Positions 53,780-64,000 of a stretch of DNA of 64,000 nt are shown here, piece by piece (within the stretch, counting starts at the first letter, position 1; each line of letters begins with the position of its first letter). The notes beneath the pieces are model-generated. The model was not told the origin of the DNA. It was given only the letters and a program-made list of their open reading frames with translations, and did no database searches. The stretch comes from Adiantum capillus-veneris (taxonomy: Eukaryota > Streptophyta > Polypodiopsida > Polypodiales > Pteridaceae), in assembly GCA_014529385.2 (NCBI GenBank), contig CM043949.1, positions 107,985,477 to 108,049,476 on the forward strand. Direction: 5' to 3'. Made by a program: the position numbers and the translations under genes.

Positions 53780-56607
53780 GCTCTGCATTTCACAGAGGAG
53801 GTGGTTCGATTAAGCTCGAGAAAGGTTGTTGGGTTGGTTATCAAGGATGAGCATAAGTGGTGGCTCAAAGCTAAATCTAGCTTGGCCAACAAACAACTTA
53901 AGGAAATCAAGAAGGCAAGATTGCTATTCAGAGAGACCTTCCTCCAACCGGAGGCCTCTAACCTAGCACATTTTTTTAGGGCTCTGAAAGTCAAGAATGG
54001 CCAAGGCCGCATCCACTCGCTCTATGATAAATATGGAAATGTTGTTTAAAACCAAGATGAGATGGCTGGTCTAATGCTTAATTATCTTAGCCAGATTATT
54101 GGCCAGCCAGAGACCCGATCGCAAGAAGTGGATGAAACTTTTCTTGAGAGTGTCGAGCAGAAGATTCCCCAATTGGAAGCCAACCACCTAGAAGGGGCCT
54201 TTTCCAAAGACGAATGCTCACTAGCATTGCAAGCTTTGGGCAAGGAAAATTCCCCCGGCTAGGATATACTAACAACTAAATTTTTCAAAGAATTTTGGGA
54301 TCATCTCAAGGTCCTAGTCACGTGGTTGGCTAACTAAAAGGGAGATTGAAGGGCGGTAGATGCAAGCGTGAAGAGAGGGCTAATCAAAACCATCCCTAAA
54401 TAGGTCTGCTATTCTCAACTTAAGCATTGGCACCCCATTATTATGATGTCAATAGCATGCAGAATTATTTCCAAGATGCTCGCACTTAGAATTTCCCCTT
54501 CCTGAATAGAATCATTTCTTCCCATTAGCACGGTTTCATTAAAGGAAGATTCATTTATGACAACATCTTGGAAGCGATGGTGGGCATCAAATACGCAACC
54601 TTCACCAGACAAGAGTGTATTTTGTTGCAGCTCGATCTTGACAAGGCTTATGATAGGATAACATGGTCCTTTGTAAGAGTTCATGGAAGCTCTAGGCTTT
54701 GGGCCTCACCAATGTTGCCTCATTCAAGTATTGGGTGCTGGCAGCCAGACAAAACATCTATTCAATGATAGAGTTGTGGGCTTGTTTGAGGTAAAAAGGT
54801 CTATGAAGCAGGGATGCCCCTTGGCCCCCTTAATTTTTGCCATTGGGTCACATCCTCTTATCACGATGCTCAAAGCTAGTGCTGCGCAAGGGGAGATAGA
54901 AGGCTTGACTTTACTCGATAATGACCAGCTCTTGGCAAAAATGTTTGCAGATGACTCACTTCTCTTCTTGAAGGTGTGCCGCCAGGTTGTCAAGAGAGCT
55001 TTAGAGATTGTGCAAACGTTCACTGTGGCCTTGGGGTCCAAATGTAATATAGAGAAGTCGAGGCTAATCTCCCTATAAAAAAGCGACTCTTTCGACCCTT
55101 CTGTTTGGACATGGGTGATTGTCTCAAAAGGGAATATCTTCAGGCATTTGGGAGCCCCTTTGGGGGTAAATGTTACCCACAAAAAAAGATTTTAATGATT
55201 CCTTGAGAAAGTGAAACAAAAAAGAGAAGGTGGGAGTATGCTCTTCTCCCCTTTCAGAGCCAAATTAAAGCGAAAAATTCATTTATGCTCCCCTATATTG
55301 CCTTCACAAGAACAAGTTTGGGCTATCATGAACAAGGACATGATAGATGTAGCAAAACTTGGATTGAAAGGTGGACAGTGGAAAGGGGCAAGTTAAATGA
55401 CAAAATTCTTGCCTCGGATTGGTCCAACTTACATTTTGGTGGCATCTCAGGGGAACTGGTGAGGAAGTGCAAAAGAGCCGTCGGGGTACTGGAGTGGGGA
55501 GAAGAAACCAGATACGTCAAGAACTCCATCTTACACTAGTCCCCCTGGATCTCTAAAGCTTTAGGACCACTTCAACATCCCTATTGGACAGATATTGCGA
55601 GAAAAGTGAATAAAAAGGGTCTTAAACGGCTTGGTCACTTTTGGGACGATCATAGTAAGAGATGAAAATACATTGACACGCTGACAACCCAGTAACAACT
55701 AAATGGCTATGAGATATGGCTAGCCAATAGAGTGCTAAAAGAACTGGACATTGTTGTAATGCCAATCTATGAATCCAGTTTCGAGTGGAAAGCCTAGAGA
55801 TAGTCGAAAAGTAGCCTTTTCTAGAAACCTAATTCAAAAGGCATCAATGCATGAGGATAATTGGTTCAGCCCCCTCAACAAAATATGGAAAAGACAATGG
55901 CGAAAAGTTGAGTGGGAAGAAGTCATGGAGAACATCTAGAAGCCAAAGTGGCCTTAGAATATGAAGGTATTCTTTGTGGAAGGTGTTGTGGGGTGCTCTA
56001 TCAACATGCGTAAAGATCCAGGAAAGAGGAATTGGATTCGATCTATGCTCATGTTGCAGGATGGATAGAGAAGACCTGGCCCACCTTTTCATGGAATGCC
56101 AGACAATCAAGGGCATGGCAGGGAAGATTTGCAAGTGGGTCCAAATGACATGGTAGATCAGGTTCTTCAAGACTGATCTATTCCTTGGTGGCAAAAAGAT
56201 GAGAAGTCTTGAAGTTTTCTTGTATGCACTCAAACTGTCAGATACTTATTTTTCCACCATATATGGCAGGTGAGAAATTATTGGGTGTTTGAAAGAGACC
56301 TTGCTATGGCAAGCTTCTCAGACATCATCCAAGATAGTAGATTGACAATTTGTCTGATCGAAAACAAACAACACTCGGACGATTGGTATAGGGCTACCCA
56401 TGCCATTGTGGCAAACTGCGATAAGTAAAAGATTGTTATTATAGTACACCTATTGTGTTATTGTTAGCCTCGGGGAGAGGACATCCAAGATGTAATCTTC
56501 AGTACCTCAAGGCTCGGCTTGAGGTTGAGGTCGTTTTGTAAGTTTATTTGAGATTTTAAATACATTCACTCACTATTGTGAGTTTGGCAAAAATAAATAA
56601 AAAAACT
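53780..56607 (+). pseudogene. L1-like LINE, 5'-truncated and decayed
   Basis: The pre-RT region (KWWLKAKSSLANKQLKEIKK, IHSLYDKYGNVV) is followed by RT motifs: LALQALGKENSPG near 54225, ILLQLDLDKAYDRITWSFV near 54615, KQGCPLAPLIFAI near 54810, and the catalytic MFADDSLLFL near 54945. A zf-RVT-type C-terminal domain lies near 55974-56156 (LWGALSTCVKIQERGIGF, CSCCRMDREDLAHLFMEC). The endonuclease domain is absent at the 5' end, as expected for truncated LINE copies. Many stops and shifts make it inactive. The 3' end has two short hairpins and an A-rich tail at about 56586-56607. Confidence 0.88.
56480..56607 (+). repeat. LINE 3' tail with two hairpins
   Basis: CTCAAGGCTCGGCTTGAG, then about 50 bases on CTCACTATTGTGAG, then an A-rich tail. 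A related tail without nearby coding sequence is at 58745-58866, and the second hairpin alone is at 30170-30195. Confidence 0.6.
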
Positions 56608-56756
56608 CAATAGGATCTTTCAAAGCTTGGATTAATAGGTCCCTAAGATTCCATCAAAAGAATATGCTCAACCTTAGTGATTCTAAAAACTGTAAAGCAC
56701 CATGAAACTTGAGATTAGAAGAGATTGATCGATTTCTCTAGTTGTTTCAAAACGTT

Positions 56757-57290
56757 ATATTTCTAAACTGTTAACCATGTTAATAGAAAAAACACCAAAT
56801 TTCCAGCTAGTCCCACGATAGATAATTCCAAAGTAAATGGCTTAAAATGATTCACATGGAGCAATTTATTGTCTTTGGCTCGGTAAAGGCCTTCATATCC
56901 ATATGGGTGAAAGTCTTTCAATTCTAATTGCTTGACATGTGTCCCTTTAAAAGCTGAAGGGAAAGAAAGCATTTCCTTTCCAATGCTATTTTTCAAAATT
57001 GCTTTTATTTTGGAATGCTAAATGTCTTAGTATCCATATGGGTGAAGGTCGTTCAAATTTCTTTGTTTGACATGTGTCCCTTTAAACGTTAAAGAGAAGA
57101 AAGCATTTCCTTTCAAATGATATTTCCCAAAGCTGCTTTCAATTTTTTTTTTTGGCATGGTGAAAAAGACTTTAAAGAACAAATGACTAATTTGAAAGCA
57201 TTTCCTTTCAAATGATATTTCCAAAAGCTGCTTTCAAATGTTTTTTTTGGCATGGTGAAAAAGACTTTAAAGAACAAATGACTAATGATT
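56757..57290. repeat. Nested local duplications
   Basis: TCCATATGGGTGAA[A/G]GTC occurs at 56898 and 57032 (period 134). A 95-bp unit starting GAAAGCATTTCCTTTCAAAT is directly repeated at 57099 and 57194. A more distant relative of the first unit is near 60415. Confidence 0.8.
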
Positions 57291-58330
57291 TTGATCCATA
57301 ATGTGAAGTATTGATTCAATAAATTTTTATGTGTCCATTTTGCTTCAAAGTGAGGACTTTGGTAATTGATAAGTCTTTTCTTTCATTTCTTTATGGTTTC
57401 TTAATGGTACCTTTCACTCACATTTCAAGTTTTATTATTTCTTATAGTGATTAGACCCGCTTTTTCATGTTGACAATTGAAATCTCATTTAACTTTTAGG
57501 TGTGTCAATGCATACCTTCAAATAGCATCCTATTTCATTAAATGGTTTTATTATTTTGTTAAATCTATTTGCATGAAAGCATTGAAATAATCTCTTGTTT
57601 TAGTTTGTCAATGGGTTTGTTTTTATTACTTTTTTTTAAAAAAAATATCAAGGTGAGATTTTCATCTTGTTTGAGTGAAGTTCTTCGTAATATACAGGGC
57701 ATTTGTGAGTATGTTGTCATGATTTTGGAACGATTTATTTAAGCCGAATGTAAAGAGATTCCTTGAGAAAGGGGAATTTTAATCGAAAATGTAGGTCTTG
57801 CAGATTTTGCAAGGAATCCAGTTGTTGGGATAAAGGAAGATTAGAGGAAATGAAGTGCTGCATGTGGCAAGAGCACTAACGGGATGGTGGCAAGGGGTCT
57901 CACAGGCAACGCACAAGGGAGGGCGATGGATCTGTCGGTAGATGGTTGCATCCAAGGAAGCCACGTGTGAGGGCGAAGAGGATGGGCTAGGGGAGGATAC
58001 CTATGTATCTTTTTTTAATATTGCAAAGTCCGATGAGGCGTCAACGAAGCCGTTGCAAGAGAATTGGCTTAGTGCAGTGTACATAGAATCGTGGATGATG
58101 CACATGGGTTTGATTCTAAGCATGCATGTGAATTTTACTCCTTGAAGTGAGAAAGTGGAAGCAATTGAAGGGATCTCATGAAGATTTCGCTTAATAGAAG
58201 TACAACAGAGCCTGATGCTATTGTGATTGAGTGTTTAGAGTAGACAATATAATTTTATATTAAGACGCACCAAAATTGACATGTGATTGTAGACACTTGT
58301 AGAAACATATTCAACCATAACAAAAGGGTT
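57291..58330. other. Unassigned region
   Basis: No gene supported. 58245-58320 contains a phrase with AATATAATTTTATATTAAGA that recurs at 60272 and 60806. Confidence 0.4.
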
Positions 58331-58339
58331 CATCATACT

Positions 58340-58400
58340 CTGATAGCTCAATTGGTGAGGCACTTGAATAGCATCCTCAATGATAGGGGTACATAGATAA
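58340..58400 (+). mobile_element. Possible SINE A-box remnant
   Basis: GATAGCTCAATTGGTGAGGC is a good A-box-like start. The B box is not recognisable. Confidence 0.3.
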
Positions 58401-58420
58401 ATATATACAAATATATTTGT

Positions 58421-58472
58421 ACACTCTCTCTCTCTCTCTCTCCCCCTCTCTCTCTCTCTCTCCCCCTCTCTC
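58421..58472. repeat. CT microsatellite
   Basis: CT units broken by CCCC blocks. Confidence 0.9.
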
Positions 58473-58744
58473 AGATGCACATACAGACACATACATTATC
58501 ACAAACAAGGTGATTTGTGAAGGCACTTTAGCATTCAAAAGCAAGGTGAAGGTTCATGTTGGCATTCTCAAACAATTTAATAAAATGGATCCATACGAGA
58601 CTCTTAAATGAAAAGATTTTTTACAAACTAATTAAGTCGGGGGGTGCACCATGTAATCATGTTAATATATAACGTGAGTTCAAAAGGAGGGGTTTTGTCA
58701 TGATGACATCTTGTAATAAGTAAAGCCTAGGAGTAGTTGTGGTT

Positions 58745-58866
58745 TCTCTGTCAAGCAAAAAACTTGTAATCCTTTGACCCTCAAGGCTCAGTCTGAGCTT
58801 GAGGTTGGTGTATATTTATGATGTTCTTAATTCTATCCACTCACAATTGTGAGTTTTGAAAAAAAG
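58745..58866 (+). mobile_element. Solo LINE 3' tail
   Basis: CTCAAGGCTCAGTCTGAGCT followed by TGAG, then CCACTCACAATTGTGAGTTT and an A-rich end: the same order as the tail of the LINE at 53780-56607. It is a very short 5'-truncated copy. Confidence 0.5.
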
Positions 58867-59444
58867 AAGGCAAAATTTTAGGCAATTCAACAGAGATTCA
58901 TTAAAATAATGGGTTTTTATATTGAATTTTGGAAAAATCCTAAAATAAGGGGTCATTTTATTTATTGAAACATGTTAAAAGAGGGGTTTTTTTAATACCC
59001 CGTGAATGCACGTTATATAGGGGGTATTGAACGGTGAACCCCCCCGAGGAAATTAAGTGATTTTAAAAAAATATTTTTACTTGGATTGTTGCTTACAATT
59101 ACCAAACTTTTGCCTTTAAAAAAAGGGCTAATAAATCTTCAAAAGATAAATTTTACCTTTGACTAGGAAATTTACACCACAAAGGAGGATATGCCACCAC
59201 TTTCAAGATCAAATATAGCTTTGACATTATTGGGGGAAGCCATTGACATGGCCCAACCAAAAGAGTCATGGCAAGCACTCGGCTTCTCTGATTTTCATCT
59301 CTTGCTTGCTCCCCAAAACTCTCAACTTACTTCAGTTCAGCAGGCTTTCGTGACTCCTCACCTTGTTGTTTTGGCATGCTAAAAAAACCTTTAGAGAACA
59401 AAAGATTAAATGATATTCATAAGAGTTTGATCCATGATGTGAAG
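58867..59444. other. Unassigned region
   Basis: No supported gene. The open frame at 59191-59382 has no recognisable features. Confidence 0.35.
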
Positions 59445-60091
59445 TATTGATTCAATATTCTTTTAAATATATTCTCACCTGTAAAGAGTCCTTAAGAGTT
59501 CTTTTATTTGAGGACTTCACAAAGATTAATTTCATTAAATTGTTGAATTGTTTTATTATTTTCTAAGCTTATTATATTCTTTTGTTTTAGTTTTTTAATG
59601 TGTCTTTTGATTATATCGATTTTATTTTATTTTTTTCCATTTCATTTAAATAATAATAATAATGTGTAATATTTACCTTTCAACTTATTATTTAAGTGGA
59701 GCCTTCTCTAATATATAAACCATTTGTGATTGAATGAAGGGAGAGGTAGAAGAAAGAGTGAGAGGTTTATTGATTCAATATTCTTTTAAATATATTCTCA
59801 CCTGTAAAGAGTCCTTAAGAGTTCTTTTATTTGAGGACTTCACAAAGATTAATTTCATTAAATTGTTGAATTGTTTTATTATTTTCTAAGCTTATTATAT
59901 TCTTTTGTTTTAGTTTTTTAATGTGTCTTTTGATTATATCGCTTTTATTTTATTTCCTTTTCATTTCATTTAAAAAATAATAATAATGTGTAATATTTAC
60001 CTTTCAACTTATTATTTAAGTGGAGCCTTCTCTAATATATAAACCATTTGTGATTGAATGAAGGAGAGGTAGAAGAAAGAGTGAGAGGTTT
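59445..60091. repeat. 323-bp direct tandem duplication
   Basis: TATTGATTCAATATTC begins units at 59445 and 59768, and both run to GAAAGAGTGAGAGGTTT. The copies are almost identical, with a few small differences around 59620-59650 and 59940-59970, so the duplication is recent. Confidence 0.93.
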
Positions 60092-60186
60092 TTGCCGACA
60101 GTTCTTATGAATCTAGCTTGTGTATGGAATAATATAATGTATATTTTTAGTTTATTCCTTTTTATTTTATTTTGTTTTCAAATGAT

Positions 60187-60867
60187 AATGTGCAATGTGC
60201 ATCTTTCACCTTATTATTTAAGTGGGGCCTTTCCTAATATATAAACCCTTTGTGATTATATATTTATAATGGATAATATAGTTTTATATTAAAACACAAC
60301 AAAAATTGCATGTGATGTAAGCACTCATTGAAACTTACTTTTCATAACTTAGCAGGCCTTAGTGCCCCTTCACCTTATTTCTCTCAAGTTTTGGGCATGC
60401 TAAAGGCCTTAGTGCACTATGGGTGAATGTCGTTTTATTTTCCTTGCTTGACAAGTGTCCGCCTTAAAAGTTTGTGGATGAAAAGAAATCATGGTCTTTT
60501 AAATACCATTTTCAAAAATTGAATTCACCTTTTTGGATTAAAAAGTGTATTCATAAGAGTTTGATCCCATGATGTAAAGGGTCCTTTGATTTAAGGACTT
60601 CATGAAGATTTATTTTACTAATTTGTTTTATTCATTCTTATGTTTATTAAATTTGTCTTTTTTATGAAAAACATAGTACTTAAAATTTTACTTCCTTCTC
60701 ATTTTATGTTGCTTCAAAACGTAGATGTGCAATGTGCACCTTTCATAGTATTTAAGTGGAGCCCTTTGTAACAGACAAACCATTTGTGATTATATATGTA
60801 TAATAAATAATACAATTTTATATTAAAACATAATAAAAATTGTGATTGTAAGCACGTATTTAAACTT
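60187..60867. repeat. Dispersed repeat pair, spacing about 540 bp
   Basis: TGTGCAATGTGCA[T/C]CTTTCA with the following TATTTAAGTGG and TTTTATATTAAAACA phrases occurs at 60187 and 60727. A related block closes each 323-bp unit upstream (GTGTAATATTTACCTTTCAA). Confidence 0.75.
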
Positions 60868-63800
60868 ATACTCATTCATCTCCCCTTAACTTAGCAGGCC
60901 TTTGCGCCTCCTCACCTTGTTTCATTCATCGCGTGTGGACATGATTTTGCTAGCATTTGTTTAGGTGGAATACAAAAAGATTCTTTTGCAAGGCTTAAAA
61001 TAGAAAGGGAATGAAAAAAGAAAGGGGGGGGGGGGGGGGGGGAGGGGGGACATGTGGCATGATGGATGCCGGTGGGCGAAGGGAAGCCGGGTAGATAGTG
61101 GCAAGTAATTAGGGAGCCATGAGCGATGACAAGTAGACAGGTGCACGACAACAGGGTGTAGGCGGTGCTTGATTTCTCAGGGTACATCCTTGCTACGTTG
61201 TTTTTTTAACATTGGCATGTGATTGTTTCCACAGCGTTGTGATTTGATCGATGAGGTTTTGAATCTGAATTTTGACCTTAGAATCCAAGTACAAGCAAGA
61301 ATCTGGCCAGATTCTACCTAATAGATTGGAATGAAGCCATTTAATGTAAGTCCAAGATCAAAAGTATTATGATGGAAGAATTTCATGTACAAAGAGAACA
61401 TACATTTGTCAAGAAGTTCAAAAGTATACACTAGCCTCCAATTCTTTTCTTTTATTTGTTGTTGCAAGACGTGAAGTGAAGCAAGACACAAGATGTGCGA
61501 GTTTTACAAACTCAAAAGAAGTTAAATTTGTACAAACTAGACCAATGTAGACTTGATTGAACAATCAATCGTAAGGTTCAACTAATGAGAAGGCACTCTT
61601 GCAAATGGAAAACCATCAAATGATTCCATTAGATTGGAAAGGATGATACTTTTGTCGAGAACTTTCCTGTATGGATTTATCGTCTTAAAATGATACCCTG
61701 TACTTTCTCCACATCTAAGGGCCCCCCATTGGTAAGGTTGGGTCTCCTCACTTCTTACTTGAAAGCTATTTGATTGTCCTCCATGTCTTGTACATCCTCA
61801 TTTATTGGCACGGCCAAAGGGCCTCGAATATAGCGTTGAGTATTCTTTTTCTTCTCATGTATGGCATAAGGTAAGACTGGGCAGACTAAGGGTCATGACA
61901 AACATGTGGTAAGGGGCTCTTATAAATAGCATCGCCAAGGGCCTATATAGGGCATGGTTGGGTGGTGATTTGCATGTGCCAATCCCCTCGGTTTCATATC
62001 GGTATTTGAGCTTAGGTGAGAAGGGGATGGAGAAGGGGCAAGAAGCGTGAGGGTCATGGACTCTCTTGGCATGGTACCTCCCTCGATCTCTTTCTCCAGC
62101 ATGGACTCGTTTGGCATGGTTTTTTTCTCGCTCTCTCTCACAAAAGCAAGAGGCGTGGTCTCTTTTTTTTAGTTGTGAAGGAGACGAAGAAGACTGTGGG
62201 GATGGCGGCTTAGTAGGAGGAGAGTGCAGGACAAACCGCCATTTGCATGGCCGTCTAGTAGGGGAAAGCAAAGAGTAGAGCCCCAGTGACCAATACCAAA
62301 GCGTGAGGTTTTCACCTCTGTGGATTCACACTCGGAAGAGCAACCGAACTTATGTGAAGCAATTCTTTACTTTTGGGCATCTTACATAGAAGTTTCCAAA
62401 GTTTGGAATATGCTCTTAGCATACGAACTTGGGAAAATTTGGCAACATGTCTATCTAATTTTTTTATTGGAGGTAGATATGAACCAAGCCATGAGGGCAT
62501 GCCAACAACTCTAAATTTCTCAGCATACATGGCTACGAGCCAAATTCAAGTGAAGGCAACTACTCTCAAAGGGAAAACAAGGTTAGACAATTTCAAGTTA
62601 TGGCTGGTTTTCTGTCTTTAACTTTTCATTTGAAAAAGATTTCTCTATTGTGCAAAAGTGCTTTGACAGACTTAACAAAAATAAAGGCTTCTATTTCGTG
62701 CCAAATTACTATCCATTGACTTAGGATCAAAGAGAATGTCACACACATTTGGTAAAAAAGGATATAAGCTCACAACTATGTTTGGCAATGACAAACTATG
62801 ATGTATCCATGTCGGTCCAAATCATGCAAGGCACGTATGGCATCAACTAAAACTATTAAACTGTCATTAAAGCCAAGGGCTTATCACAATATTTTTTTGA
62901 TATGCATGCATGGCATGCTAGTACCGTGAGATTCATTCCACTCAATCATTGTTTAAGCTTCTACCTTATAACATCAACTACTCTATTTTGAAAGAGTTGA
63001 GACTAGTATGTTTGCTTGTGATCGTTGTATATGTATACATCCACGGGCATTTTACATCATTGGCTATATGCACAAGGTGTAGCCAGTATACATGACACTT
63101 TTTGTGGTAAGCAAGTAGGCATGGTCTAGCTATCTAACAACTAATTCATGAGATGACATGAATAGACTAAGAGAGCCTCAAAGCAGAGGATCTCTTATTT
63201 GAACACCCAAAAAAATCTAGTATGACTACCTTCTTTGGGGTGTTATATATCTTTCTCTTCTACCTGAAGAGAGATATGATTATTTCAAGATACAATTGTC
63301 AATAAGATTTAAATTGAGAGGATATGAATAATAAATTATGGCTATAGCAGCGATATTTCCAGGGGTATGACTCACCTAATTCCAATTCACTCCATGAGGG
63401 CTGATGGTCATTGATGCCTCCTCACAATTGTATTTTCAAGAAAATAAGTCCTCAATCTTCCAAAGGGGTTTGGATTGCCAAGGCCACACCTAGGTTTACC
63501 ACCTTATGTTGCTTGCTTTTCACTAATCTCTAATTAGTGTTTCATAGGTCAACAACATACTAGGTCTTTTTAGGCAAGATTCTTGGTTGTATCACTTGAC
63601 TATGTGTAAGTGAACGCTATGTTCAACCTCTAGATACACATATAATTTAATTTTATTTCATTTTTGAATAAGCGTTGATTGATTTTTTTGAGTAGGATAT
63701 ATAAACTTGAATGATTTCATCCATTTTTCTCTTTAAACACATGACAAGGTCATGTAGGAGCAAAGAAATTTGGGTCGTAGTGTACCATACACATTTTTCA

Positions 63801-64000
63801 ACTATGCAGTTATGGACCTACATGGTAGGGTTTTGTTTTTTGGCACATGTTGAGACAAGAGGAGCAACATGGTCTAGAAACTCATAGATTTCGGTTTAGT
63901 CAGTGTGGAGCAAGGTTTATGAGGGTCTCTCTCACTCATGTCATTGAGTGTTTACAATTACCTCCACACACAAGTACATCTCGTACCTGACATATGTCAT
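60868..64000. other. Unassigned region with poly-G tract
   Basis: A run of about 18 G lies near 61024-61041. The rest has no recognised gene, LTR or tandem array. The ORFs at 61855-62271 and 62320-62621 overlap each other on both strands and carry no motif. Confidence 0.4.

Noticed and set aside
59191-59382. 63-codon ORF as a small gene
   Set aside because: No conserved motif, no promoter or neighbour that supports it.

Overview
The window reads as nuclear DNA of a land plant with a large, repeat-rich genome. It holds Ty3/gypsy chromoviruses, Ty1/copia and L1-like retroelements, an hAT transposase, initiator-tRNA-Met primer sites and plant-type telobox motifs. A fern, lycophyte or gymnosperm would fit, but that is inference. 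I see no intact single-copy host gene, rRNA gene or CRISPR array. Nearly every coding segment is a transposable element or a remnant of one, and most are broken.

Layout. 1-9747: an old family-A gypsy pol fragment split by a complete minus-strand gypsy element (family B, 107-8805) with near-identical 1477-bp LTRs and a single nonsense codon in gag-pol. 9748-23217: a tandem LTR-interior-LTR-interior-LTR complex of a pol-less, LARD-like element on the minus strand. Its third LTR is split by a family-A gypsy element (16554-22919) with a CCTAC target duplication. 23218-25360: the 3' end of a copia element and its LTR, then the 3' part of another gypsy LTR with primer site and gag remnant. 25361-33900: mostly unassigned AT-rich DNA with SINE-like pol III promoters, short tandem repeats, long GA/CT/GT microsatellites and a LINE C-terminal remnant.

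33924-46273: the most unusual segment. A 31-bp TATA-plus-hairpin motif faces inward at both ends. Between the two copies lies a decayed reverse-transcriptase-type coding region (37210-38463 and 44137-45072) with Penelope-like features, split by a very young copia element (38464-44031, 227-bp LTRs with one difference, TTTTT target duplication). The copia pol ORF is open, but its gag is frameshifted and carries a 406-bp foreign insert.

46274-64000: AT-rich DNA with tandem arrays, a decayed BED/hAT transposase (50184-52099), a minus-strand coiled-coil/RING-like remnant (about 52460-53030), a 5'-truncated L1-like LINE (about 53780-56607), LINE tails with conserved hairpins, and a 323-bp tandem duplication. 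The elements do not form a pathway. The window is a record of nested insertion, recombination between elements, and decay.
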